Notes under the pieces: generated by a model
Database searches by the model: none
What the model saw: the letters and a program-made list of their open reading frames with translations, nothing else
What the model was told of the DNA's origin: nothing
Translations under genes and position numbers: made by a program
Assembly (NCBI GenBank): GCA_020724485.1
Contig: DYGW01000006.1
Span: 1 to 36,791, forward strand
DNA: 36,791 bases
Direction: 5' to 3'
DNA from: Thermoflexus sp.
GTDB taxonomy: Bacteria; Chloroflexota; Anaerolineae; Aggregatilineales; Aggregatilineaceae
Part shown: positions 23,356 through 31,041 of the stretch, piece by piece
How positions within the stretch are numbered: position 1 is the stretch's first letter
Layout: the number at the start of each line of letters is the position of its first letter

Positions 23356-24705
23356 ATGACCACTAGGGGGACTCCTCTGTCGCTTGGGGCGTGGACTCAG
23401 CGCGTGTTTGTGACGCTGCTGCTCGGCGCGCTGTTCGTCGGCGTGTGGGCGCTGCGCGAAGTCTTCCTGATGACCTTCCTGGCCATCATCCTGGCTATCG
23501 TCCTGCACATCCCCGTGCAGCGCCTGCAACGTCTGGGCCTCAAGCGGGGCCTGAGCGTCTTCGTCTCGCTGGCCGGATCGATCCTGGCGGTGGTCTTGCT
23601 GCTCGTGCTGGTCGTGCCCGTGTTCGCCGTCCAGGTGCAATCTCTGCTGGATGACCTGCCCGATTTCATTGACCAGGCGCAGGCAACCTACGACGAGCAG
23701 GCCGCCCAGCAGGATTGGCTGCCCAGCATTGACTGGGACAGCGTTACCGAGGGCAACGTCTCCGATTTTCTGATCGAGCAGGCCGGTAAGCTGTCGCGCA
23801 ACGTGTTTCCCTTCCTCAGCGGCATCGGCGGCGCGATTACCAGCACCATTTTTGTCTTCTTCATCACCGTGTTCTTCATCACCGAGCCGGTCAGCTACCT
23901 GGAGGCGCTGCTGACGCTGTTCCCGCGCGAGTACCGTCCGCGCGCGCTGGAGGTCTTTGAGCAGCTTGCCGCCATGCTCCAACGCTGGTTCGTCGGGCAG
24001 GTGATCTCGATGACCATGAGCGGCCTGGCGATTGCCTTCGTCACCGGGGTGATCCTGCGGCTGCCCAACGCGGCGGCGCTCGGCGTCATCGCCGGGATCA
24101 TGGAGTTCGTGCCCAACTTCGGGTCAATCATCGCGGTCATTCCGGCGGTGATCATCGCCCTGGCCAAAGACCCCATCCTGGTGCCGTTCACCATCCTGGC
24201 CTACCTGCTCACCCAGCAGGTGCAGAGCAACATCGTCATGCCGCGCATCATGGCCCGCCAGATTCAGATTCCGGCGGCGAGCATCCTCATCGCGCAAATC
24301 ATCGGCGCGGCGCTGTTCGGGTTCCTGGGCGTGCTGCTGGCCCTGCCGCTGGCGATTGTCGTGCTGGTGCTGGTGCGCGAAGTGTACGTGCACGACATCC
24401 TGAACGCACAAGCGGCGCGCGTCCAAACGCTGCCACGCGCGGACGGCACGCAGTACCGCCGGGTGACGACCGAGGTCTATCGCCCGGAGACGCTATCGCC
24501 CGGCGAGGCGGCGCTGGCTCGCGCCGCTGGTAGCGACCTGTTCGGGCGCGAGCACGCCGAGATCGTGGAGATCATCGCGCCGCCATCGCCCGCGCTGGAA
24601 CAGGCGTCGCGCAGCCAGCAGGCGGTGTGGATGGCGATTCTGGCGCTGACAGTGGCGCAGGGCGTGGCGTTGGTGCGATCGCTGGTGGGGGGAGAGCGCA
24701 GTTAA
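23356..24705 (+). CDS. AI-2E family transporter (PerM-like)
   Basis: Polytopic inner-membrane protein (449 aa) of the AI-2E exporter/PerM superfamily, whose members export small molecules or act as Na+/H+ antiporters. ATG with GGAGG upstream. Pattern: two N-terminal membrane helices (about 15-45 and 70-95), a soluble stretch (VQSLLDDLPDFIDQAQATYDEQ), then several helices including FVFFITVFFITEP. The hallmark follows: GLAIAFVTGVILRLPNAAAL, then GVIAGIMEFVPNFGSIIAVIP, and finally QVQSNIVMPRIMARQIQIPA. A longer-than-usual cytoplasmic C-terminal tail ends in another hydrophobic segment (AVWMAILALTVAQGVALV). Its stop codon overlaps the stop of the convergent gene. Confidence 0.92.
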   Translation: MTTRGTPLSLGAWTQRVFVTLLLGALFVGVWALREVFLMTFLAIILAIVLHIPVQRLQRLGLKRGLSVFVSLAGSILAVVLLLVLVVPVFAVQVQSLLDDLPDFIDQAQATYDEQAAQQDWLPSIDWDSVTEGNVSDFLIEQAGKLSRNVFPFLSGIGGAITSTIFVFFITVFFITEPVSYLEALLTLFPREYRPRALEVFEQLAAMLQRWFVGQVISMTMSGLAIAFVTGVILRLPNAAALGVIAGIMEFVPNFGSIIAVIPAVIIALAKDPILVPFTILAYLLTQQVQSNIVMPRIMARQIQIPAASILIAQIIGAALFGFLGVLLALPLAIVVLVLVREVYVHDILNAQAARVQTLPRADGTQYRRVTTEVYRPETLSPGEAALARAAGSDLFGREHAEIVEIIAPPSPALEQASRSQQAVWMAILALTVAQGVALVRSLVGGERS

Positions 24706-25124
24706 CGGTATTGGTAGCCCGTGTGCTGAGAGGAAGAGTCGTTGGTCGCGGCGTTGATGATGGCGCGGGCCTGGGCGGGGTCGGTGACGTAGGCCACGCG
24801 CTCTTTGTGAGCCAGGGTGTTGTGCAGCAGGGTGGCAATGCGCTGGTAGCGCGTCTCGCTGAACAGGACTACCAGGGGTAGTTCCACCTCGCCCAGGCGA
24901 TCCACCAGATTGCTCAGGCGGACGATGCTCAGCGGGGAGTGTTCGCGCACATCGAGCACTACACCGCGCACGCCGTGCCTGTCCTGGGTCAGACGGAGCG
25001 TCGCGCGGGCCATCTCCTCGATGAGCGCCGGCGTCAGCGTGATATGGGGTTTCACCTGGCAGATGCCGTCTTGCCAGACTTCGAGGACAAACCGCTCGCG
25101 GTGCAGGCCCGCTTGATCATTCAT
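24702..25124 (-). CDS. STAS-like/SpoIIAA-like small protein, unknown function
   Basis: 140-aa soluble protein starting at ATG 25122-25124. The frame is open to 25346, but the upstream part is not protein-like and crosses the HMG-CoA reductase promoter area. The alternating pattern FVLEVWQDGICQVKPHITLT - MARATLRLTQDRHGVRGVVL - SIVRLSNLVDRLGEVELPLV - ETRYQRIATLLHNTLAHKER - VAYVTDPAQARAIINA suggests a SpoIIAA/STAS-type alpha/beta fold. No catalytic motif is seen. It converges on the AI-2E gene and is divergent from HMG-CoA reductase. The fold call is tentative. Confidence 0.7.
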   Translation of the reverse strand: MNDQAGLHRERFVLEVWQDGICQVKPHITLTPALIEEMARATLRLTQDRHGVRGVVLDVREHSPLSIVRLSNLVDRLGEVELPLVVLFSETRYQRIATLLHNTLAHKERVAYVTDPAQARAIINAATNDSSSQHTGYQYR

Positions 25125-25292
25125 GGCATTTTCTCTGTCCCTCCATATAGGAATTAACGCATTGTAATTTCTGTCTCGATTATCACAGGGTGCGATCAAA
25201 GCGTGATAAAAAGAGTCCAAAAGACTTGTGCAGGTCTGCGCACTTACGCGCGCTGCCGCAGGGCGCAGCGCAGAAGAAAGGAACAGTGAGCG

Positions 25293-26603
25293 ATGACCGG
25301 CGAAACACGCAAGCGGCGCTCCTCGCGCTTGCCGGGTTTCTACCAACAGCCTTTGGCCGAGCGCGCGGCAACCGTGGCCGAGTGGGCGGCGCTGACGCCC
25401 GACGAACAGGCCACGCTGTTAGGAGCGGGCGGGCTGGGGCCAGCCCAGGCCGAGCACATGATCGAGAATGTCGTCGGCGTATTTGCCCTGCCGCTGGGCA
25501 TCGCCACCAATTTCCTGGTCAACGGGCAGGACATCCTGGTGCCGATGGTCGTCGAGGAGCCGAGCATCGTGGCTGGCGTGAGCTACGCGGCAAAACTGGC
25601 GCGAGGCGGCGGCGGCTTCATCACCACCGCCGACGAGCCGGTGATGATCGGCCAGATTCAGGTGCTCGACGTGGACAACATCTACGCCGCCGCCGGGCGT
25701 GTGTGGGACGCGCGCGCCCGCTTGCTCGAAGAAGCCGACTGCTGCGACCGCGTGCTGGTCATGCTCGGCGGCGGGGCGCGCGGCATTGAATTGCGCCCGT
25801 TCCCCGACACGCCCGCCGGGCCGATGCTCGTCGTCCACGTGCTGTTCGACGTGCGCGACGCGATGGGCGCTAACGCCGTCAACACGACTTGCGAGCGGCT
25901 CGCCCCGCTGATCGAGGAATTGACCGGTGGGCGCGTCAATCTGCGCATCCTCAGCAACCTGGCCGACCGGCGCACGGCGACGGCAAGCTGTCTGGTGCCG
26001 GTAGAGACGCTTGGCTCGGCGGAGATGAGCGGGGCGGAGGTTGTGCGCGGTATTGTCGAGGCGGCGGCGCTGGCCCAGGTAGACCTCTACCGGGCCGCCA
26101 CGCACAACAAGGGCGTGCTGAATGGCATGGACGCGGTAGCCCTCGCTACAGGCAACGACTGGCGCGCCCTGGAAGCGGGCGCGCACGCCTGGGCCGCGCG
26201 CTCCGGGCGCTACACGTCGCTGACGGCATGGTGGCAGGACGAGGAGGGCAATCTGCGCGGGCGGATCGAGTTGCCGGTTGCGGTGGGCATCGTCGGCGGG
26301 GCGACGCGCGCGCATCCCACCGCCCAGGTCGCGCTCAAGATTCTGGGCGTCAAGACGGCGCACGAACTGGCCCAGGTGATGGCTGCCGTCGGGCTGGCGC
26401 AGAACTTCGCCGCGCTGCGCGCGCTGACCACCGAGGGCATTCAGCGCGGGCACATGAGCCTGCACGCCAAGCAGATGGCGCTGGCTGCCGGAGCCGCCGA
26501 GAGCGAGGTGGCCGAGATCGCGCGGCGCATGGTCGCTGAGGGGCGGATCAGCACGGCGCGGGCGGAGGAGCTGCTGCGCGAACTGCGCCATGAGGCAGAG
26601 TGA
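25293..26603 (+). CDS. mvaA: Hydroxymethylglutaryl-CoA reductase, class II
   Basis: Cytoplasmic enzyme (436 aa) interconverting HMG-CoA and mevalonate with NAD(P)H. Class II marks are clear: N-terminal LPGFYQQPLAERAATVAEWA, catalytic Glu in MVVEEPSIVAG (Glu88/89), DVRDAMGANAVNT (186-198) with the dinucleotide-binding DAMGAN, catalytic Lys273 in HNKGVLNGMDAV, Asp280 and the C-terminal His in GHMSLHAK (387). No class I membrane domain is present. Class II enzymes are called degradative in Pseudomonas but serve isoprenoid synthesis in many bacteria. The nearby archaeal-type HMG-CoA synthase supports synthesis here. Confidence 0.96.
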   Translation: MTGETRKRRSSRLPGFYQQPLAERAATVAEWAALTPDEQATLLGAGGLGPAQAEHMIENVVGVFALPLGIATNFLVNGQDILVPMVVEEPSIVAGVSYAAKLARGGGGFITTADEPVMIGQIQVLDVDNIYAAAGRVWDARARLLEEADCCDRVLVMLGGGARGIELRPFPDTPAGPMLVVHVLFDVRDAMGANAVNTTCERLAPLIEELTGGRVNLRILSNLADRRTATASCLVPVETLGSAEMSGAEVVRGIVEAAALAQVDLYRAATHNKGVLNGMDAVALATGNDWRALEAGAHAWAARSGRYTSLTAWWQDEEGNLRGRIELPVAVGIVGGATRAHPTAQVALKILGVKTAHELAQVMAAVGLAQNFAALRALTTEGIQRGHMSLHAKQMALAAGAAESEVAEIARRMVAEGRISTARAEELLRELRHEAE

Positions 26604-26610
26604 CCTGCGC

Positions 26611-26631
26611 CGCCCAATCGCTGGTTGGGCG
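26611..26631 (+). terminator. Stem-loop after the HMG-CoA reductase gene
   Basis: CGCCCAA (26611-26617) pairs with TTGGGCG (26625-26631), loop of 7, starting 8 bp after the stop. No T run. The remaining gap to 26826 holds only a possible -10 TACAAT at 26681. Confidence 0.4.
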
Positions 26632-26826
26632 AATGCTGTGCGCCGAGCACGCGACGGATTCAGCAGGGCCGAGTCCGGTGTACAATGAAGGTATCGGTGA
26701 ATGCGTGACACTGCTCCTATGGGCGCGGCAACATAGCGCCTCGGTGGGAGGAATGCATAGTCGTGGGGTGGTGCTGCGCTCTGCCACTCGCGTGAGCAGC
26801 GGACGCTTCAAAGCGGAGGAACAAGG

Positions 26827-28299
26827 ATGAACGCGCAACGGCGACAATTGACGATCGCTGTGCTTCTGGTCGCAATGCTGGCGGTCATGGGGGTGCAGCC
26901 GGGGCTGGGGGGCAGGGTGGCTCAGGCGCAGGGCGGGGTGACCTGGACGGCGGAGTATTACGATAACCCGTACCTGATCGGCACGCCGAAAGTGACGCGC
27001 AGCGAGAGCGGGCTGGCCTTCAACTGGGGCGGCGGCTCGCCGGCCAGCGGCGTGCCCGCCGACAACTTCAGCGCTCGCTTCGCGTCCGACGTGTACTTCA
27101 ACGCAGGCACTTACCGCTTCCACATTCTGGCCGACGACGGGGTGAAGCTGTGGATTGACTTCCCGCCGGACAAGCGCCCGACGATTGACAGCTACAACGC
27201 ACCGCAGCCCGGCACTTTGCTCACGGCGGACGTGACGCTCAGCGGCGGCTACCATCACATCCAGATTGACTTCCGCGAAGTGACCGGCGACGCCTACCTG
27301 TACGTCTACTGGGACAACCTGGCCGATGGCGTCAGCGGGCCGAGCTTCCCCGTCCCGGTGCAGTTCACCGTGCAGTGGACGGCGCAGTACTTCAACAACA
27401 ACTTCCTGGGCGGCACGCCCAATCTGGTCCGGTCGGAGCCGAGTCCCACCCACTACTGGGGCACCGACGCACCCGCGCCGGGCATCGTGGCCGATCACTT
27501 CTCGGCGCGCTGGATCGTCGTGCAGTACTTCGATGCGGGGCGCTACACGATCAGCGTGGTTGCCGATGACGGCGTGCGCGTGATCGTGGACGGGCGGGTG
27601 ATCATTGACGAGTGGCACACCGCGACCGGACAGACCTACCGCCAGACGCTCGATCTGGCCGCCGGGCAGCACAACATTATCGTCGAATACGTGGAACAGA
27701 CAGGGCTGGCGCACATCACCTTCACGATGGTGCGCGAGCCAGGGGGCGGGACAGGGACGGTGACGGCGACGCCGCTGCCCAGCGGCGCGTATGCCCGCGT
27801 GACGGCCTGGGTGCTCAACGTGCGCGACGCGCCCCTGACCGGCAACGTGATCACCAAGATTCGTCGTGGCGAGACATACCCGGTGGTCGGGCGCAATGCC
27901 GATAGCTCGTGGTGGCAGATCAACGTCAACGGCACGGTCGGTTGGGTCAGCGGCGCGTGGGTCGTGGTGACTCAGGGCGGCGGCGTGGGCGTCACCACGC
28001 CGACTCCCATCCCGACGCCGACGGTGTCCTACGGCTACGGGCAGTGCCCCGGCTTCTTGCCGTCGCGGTTGGCGCCGGGCATGTGGGGCCGGGTGACGCC
28101 GGGTCTGCCCAATAACCTGCGCGCGCAGCCCAGCCTCAGCGCGGCGTGGATCGGCCAGATTCCGGGCGGCGGCCTGTTCCGTGTGCTGGGCGGGCCGGTG
28201 TGCGCCAACAACTCGGCGTGGTTTCAGGTGAACTACAATGGGCTGGTTGGCTGGACGATGGAAGGGCAGGGTGCGGCCTACTGGCTGGAGCCGTATTAG
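26827..28299 (+). CDS. Secreted protein with two PA14-like and two SH3b-like domains
   Basis: Extracytoplasmic protein (490 aa). ATG with GGAGG seven bases upstream. A signal peptide is visible (hydrophobic core about 8-24, cut likely after AQA near 35). Then come a PA14-like domain (about 38-168; WTAEYYDNPYLIGTP, FHILADDGVKLWID) and a second copy (about 180-302; WTAQYFNNNFLGGTP, ISVVADDGVRVIVDG). Next are an SH3b-like domain (about 320-382; VLNVRDAPLTGNVITKIRRG), a Thr-Pro-rich linker (389-400), and a divergent second SH3b-like domain with two Cys (about 407-490). PA14 domains often bind carbohydrate and SH3b often binds cell-wall material, so adhesion is likely. No catalytic domain is seen, and it has no evident link to the flanking mevalonate genes. 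Confidence 0.88.
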   Translation: MNAQRRQLTIAVLLVAMLAVMGVQPGLGGRVAQAQGGVTWTAEYYDNPYLIGTPKVTRSESGLAFNWGGGSPASGVPADNFSARFASDVYFNAGTYRFHILADDGVKLWIDFPPDKRPTIDSYNAPQPGTLLTADVTLSGGYHHIQIDFREVTGDAYLYVYWDNLADGVSGPSFPVPVQFTVQWTAQYFNNNFLGGTPNLVRSEPSPTHYWGTDAPAPGIVADHFSARWIVVQYFDAGRYTISVVADDGVRVIVDGRVIIDEWHTATGQTYRQTLDLAAGQHNIIVEYVEQTGLAHITFTMVREPGGGTGTVTATPLPSGAYARVTAWVLNVRDAPLTGNVITKIRRGETYPVVGRNADSSWWQINVNGTVGWVSGAWVVVTQGGGVGVTTPTPIPTPTVSYGYGQCPGFLPSRLAPGMWGRVTPGLPNNLRAQPSLSAAWIGQIPGGGLFRVLGGPVCANNSAWFQVNYNGLVGWTMEGQGAAYWLEPY

Positions 28300-28338
28300 G
28301 CGGTGAGTGGTCAGTAATCGGTGGTCGGTGATCAGTTA
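28300..28338. repeat. Degenerate GTCAGT-type short repeats
   Basis: Consecutive imperfect units of GGTCAGTAATC / GGTGGTCGGTGATCAGTT type follow the PA14 gene. A longer tract of the same words in opposite orientation lies at 29668-29806. Confidence 0.5.
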
Positions 28339-28349
28339 GAGGTTTACAG

Positions 28350-28374
28350 GGCCGGGGAGCAATTCCCGGCCTTT
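28350..28374 (+). terminator. Stem-loop terminator after the PA14 protein gene
   Basis: GGCCGGG (28350-28356) pairs with CCCGGCC (28365-28371), loop 8, followed by TTT. A reasonable weak intrinsic terminator. Confidence 0.5.
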
Positions 28375-28391
28375 GCGTGTCCTGCGACGGG

Positions 28392-28425
28392 AGACTTCGG
28401 AAGTCTTCGAAGACTTCCGAAGTCT
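28392..28425. repeat. Perfect 34-bp palindrome
   Basis: Half-site AGACTTCGGAAGTCTTC is followed directly by its complement, and CCTGC (28381-28385) / GCAGG (28430-28434) can extend the stem. Within each half GACTTCGGAAGTC is itself palindromic. It resembles dispersed intergenic palindromes; no T run follows. Confidence 0.7.
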
Positions 28426-28577
28426 GTTAGCAGGCATGGGCGCGGTTCTGGCTGGATTTCCCCGCGAAGTTGAGAGCTTCTGATAGCTTTTGAGAGCCGG
28501 ACGCTGCTACACTGTGCCCGTCCTGGTCCATCGTGAGCGCGTAATCGGGCCTGTGAGCATGAGGGAGACAGACATCT

Positions 28578-29663
28578 ATGACAGATGGAACGCATCCCCT
28601 GCACGTGGGGCAGAGCGTCTTGAAACCCGATCGTCTGGTGGGCATCGTCGGCTACGGGGCCTATGTGCCGCGCTACCGGCTGCCGGGCCGCGAAGTGGCG
28701 CGTGTGTGGACGGGTGGCTTGAGCGGCTCGCCCGTGCAGGAAAAGGCCGTCGCCGGACTAGACGAGGACGTGATCACCATGTCCATCGAGGCGGCGCAGA
28801 ACGCGCTGGCCCGCGCCGCCATTGACCCCCGCCTGATCCGCGCGGTGTGGGTGGGCAGCGAGAGCCATCCTTACGCGGTGAAGCCGACCTCGACGGTCGT
28901 CGCCGAGAGCATCGGCGCGGCCCCCAACGTCCAGGCGGCGGACTGGGAGTTCGCCTGCAAAGCCGGTTCCGAAGCGATGCAGGCGGGCATTGGCTTTGTG
29001 GGCAGCGGCATGGGCGGCTACGTGCTGGCCATTGGCATGGACACAGCCCAGGCCCGCCCCGGCGACGCGCTCGAATACACAGCGGCGGCGGGCGGCGCGG
29101 CTTTCATTATCGGCCCGGCGGCTGAGAGCGTGGCCGTCTTTCAGGGTAGCTATTCCTACGTGACCGACACGCCGGACTTCTGGCGGCGCGCCCACCAGGT
29201 CTACCCCAGTCATGGCGACCGCTTCACTGGCGAGCCGGCCTACTTCGCCCACGTGGTGACCGCCGGGCAGCGCCTGATGGAGATGATGGGCACGACGGCT
29301 GAGGACTACCGCTGGGCGATCTTCCACCAGCCGAACGTCAAGTTCCCCATGCGCGCCGGGCAGATGCTCGGCTTCGCGCCGGAGAAGCTGGAGCCTGGGC
29401 TGCTGTCGGGCGTGGTCGGCAACGTCTACGCCGGGTCGTCGCTGCTCGGCCTGACGGCGACGCTGGACATTACCGAGCCGGGCGACCGCATCCTGATGGT
29501 CAGCTACGGCAGCGGCGCGGGGTCGGACGCCTTCGACATCCTGGTGACCGAGCGCATCGCCGCGCGGCGCGACCGCGCGCCCAAAGTGCGCGACTATGTG
29601 GCGCGGCGGACGGAGATTGACTACGCGCTGTATGCGCGCTACCGCGGCAAGCTGGCAGAGTAG
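28578..29663 (+). CDS. Hydroxymethylglutaryl-CoA synthase, archaeal type
   Basis: Cytoplasmic enzyme (361 aa) condensing acetyl-CoA with acetoacetyl-CoA to HMG-CoA. After a roughly 19-residue extension it follows the archaeal family closely: [15 protein letters not shown] (21-35), [17 protein letters not shown] (90-106, Glu95), the nucleophile Cys127 in [27 protein letters not shown] (162-175), [20 protein letters not shown] and the catalytic His250 in FHQPNVKFP. The C-terminal [18 protein letters not shown] is typical. All catalytic residues are present. With HMG-CoA reductase and the thiolase homologue it forms an archaeal-style upper mevalonate set. Confidence 0.94.
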   Translation: MTDGTHPLHVGQSVLKPDRLVGIVGYGAYVPRYRLPGREVARVWTGGLSGSPVQEKAVAGLDEDVITMSIEAAQNALARAAIDPRLIRAVWVGSESHPYAVKPTSTVVAESIGAAPNVQAADWEFACKAGSEAMQAGIGFVGSGMGGYVLAIGMDTAQARPGDALEYTAAAGGAAFIIGPAAESVAVFQGSYSYVTDTPDFWRRAHQVYPSHGDRFTGEPAYFAHVVTAGQRLMEMMGTTAEDYRWAIFHQPNVKFPMRAGQMLGFAPEKLEPGLLSGVVGNVYAGSSLLGLTATLDITEPGDRILMVSYGSGAGSDAFDILVTERIAARRDRAPKVRDYVARRTEIDYALYARYRGKLAE

Positions 29664-29667
29664 GAAT

Positions 29668-29806
29668 GGGTTATCAGTCGTCAGCTTTCGGTTTTCAGTT
29701 TTCGGTCACGTGTTGCGGCTGTCTGCAAGCGTCCGACTTCGCCGAAGACTGATGACTGATCACTGACGACTGACTACTGACAACCGATCACTGATCACCG
29801 AGGAGA
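29668..29806. repeat. Degenerate ACTGATCACTGAC-type repeat tract
   Basis: The gap between HMG-CoA synthase and the thiolase homologue is filled with imperfect repeats of about 7-9 bp: TCAGT/TTCGG words on the left (29676-29706) and ACTGATCACTGACGACTGAC-type words on the right (29747-29803). The two halves are roughly inverted copies, so they could pair in the transcript. Confidence 0.6.
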
Positions 29807-29810
29807 CACT

Positions 29811-30968
29811 ATGCGAGACGTAGCTATTATCGGCGTGGGGCAGGTGCCCGTCAGCGAGCACTGGGACATGGGCCTGCGCCAGCTTGCCCTGGGCGCGATC
29901 CGCGCCGCGCTGCAAGACGCCCGGCTCGACAGAGTGGACGCGCTCATCGTTGGCAACGTGCTGGGCGGCAACCTGAGCGGGCAGAATCACCTGGGCGCGC
30001 TGATCGCTGACTTCGCCGGGCTGTCCGGCATCGAGGCGGTGCGCGTCGAGGCGGCGGACGCATCGGGTGGCATGGCGCTGCGCCAGGGCTACCTGGCTGT
30101 GACCAGCGGCCTGGCGGAGACGGTGCTCGTCGTCGGCGTGGAAAAGGCAACCGACCGCACCGGCAGCGAGCGCGAGACGGCCCTGACGACCATCCTGGAT
30201 GCCGACTACGAGGCGACGCCCGGCGCGACTCCGGCGGCTCTGGCTGGGCTGCTGATGCGCCGCTACATGCACGAGCACGGCGTCGCGCTGGAGCAGTTCG
30301 AGCCGTTCAGCATCAACGCGCACGCCAACGGCGCGCTGAACGCCAACGCCATGTACCGCAACAAGCTGCGCCCCGGTGCGTTCGCCAAAGCGCCGGTTGT
30401 GGCCGACCCGGTCAACCTGTTCGACAGCGCGCCGGAGGGCGACGGCGCGGCAGCGGTCGTGCTGACCAGCGCGGCGCGCGCGCTCGACTTGGTGCCGTGT
30501 CCGGTGCGCATCTCCGGCAGTGCGGCGGCGACCGACACGCTGGCGCTGCACAACCGGGCCGACCTGCTGTTCCTGCGCGCGGCGAATCTGGCGGCGGGCC
30601 GCGCCTATGAGGGGGCGGGCATCGTCCCTGGCGACCTGCACCTGGCCGAGCTACACGACAGCTTCACCGTCCTGACCGCGCTGCAACTGGAGGCGATTGG
30701 CTTTGCCCGGCGCGGCGAGGGGTGGAAGCCCGCCGTCGAGGGCGCGATTGAGCGCGGGGGCCGGCTGCCGATTAGCACGTTCGGCGGGCTGAAGGCGCGC
30801 GGCAATCCGCTCGGCGCGACGGGCGTCTACCAGGCGGTGGAGGTGGCGCTGCAACTGCGCGGCGAGGCCGGCGATAACCAGGTGAGCGGCGCGCGGCTTG
30901 GCCTGGCGCTCAACCTGGGCAGCCTGGGCGGCACGGCGGTCGCGCATATTTTGGAGCGCATGGAGTAG
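29811..30968 (+). CDS. Archaeal-type thiolase homologue lacking catalytic Cys and His
   Basis: 385-aa thiolase-fold protein of the archaeal acetoacetyl-CoA thiolase type (MRDVAIIGVGQVP, NVLGGNLSGQNHLGALIADF, LVVGVEKATD, ELHDSFTVLTALQLEAIGF). ATG with GAGGAG upstream. Two residues needed for thiolase chemistry are changed. The nucleophile position in VEAACASG is Asp83 (VEAADASGG, codon GAC at 30057-30059). The GHPxGATG histidine is Asn (GGLKARGNPLGATG). The C-terminal NIGGxG region is also altered (LNLGSLGGTAVAH). The His of HDSF remains. In archaea this protein forms a complex with HMG-CoA synthase and a DUF35 protein. Here it may be a structural or regulatory subunit or have other chemistry (inference). 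Confidence 0.88.
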   Translation: MRDVAIIGVGQVPVSEHWDMGLRQLALGAIRAALQDARLDRVDALIVGNVLGGNLSGQNHLGALIADFAGLSGIEAVRVEAADASGGMALRQGYLAVTSGLAETVLVVGVEKATDRTGSERETALTTILDADYEATPGATPAALAGLLMRRYMHEHGVALEQFEPFSINAHANGALNANAMYRNKLRPGAFAKAPVVADPVNLFDSAPEGDGAAAVVLTSAARALDLVPCPVRISGSAAATDTLALHNRADLLFLRAANLAAGRAYEGAGIVPGDLHLAELHDSFTVLTALQLEAIGFARRGEGWKPAVEGAIERGGRLPISTFGGLKARGNPLGATGVYQAVEVALQLRGEAGDNQVSGARLGLALNLGSLGGTAVAHILERME

Positions 30969-30985
30969 GGCCGGACAACGGCAAT

Positions 30986-31024
30986 AACGCGCGCTCCGGT
31001 CGGAAAGGCCGGGGCGTTCGCGTT
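30986..31024. terminator. Stem-loop between convergent genes
   Basis: AACGCG (30986-30991) and CGCGTT (31019-31024) enclose CCGG/CCGG and CGC/GCG pairings, giving an interrupted stem in the 73-bp gap between the convergent thiolase-like and DinB-like genes. Possibly bidirectional. Confidence 0.4.
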
Positions 31025-31041
31025 CCTGGGGACAGGCGGCG

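Noticed and set aside
25125-25346. Longer start for the STAS-like protein
   Set aside because: The extension overlaps the HMG-CoA reductase start on the other strand and is not protein-like.
30057-30059. Sequencing error explaining the missing thiolase Cys
   Set aside because: Cys to Asp needs two substitutions in one codon, and a second catalytic residue (His to Asn) is also changed while the frame is intact.
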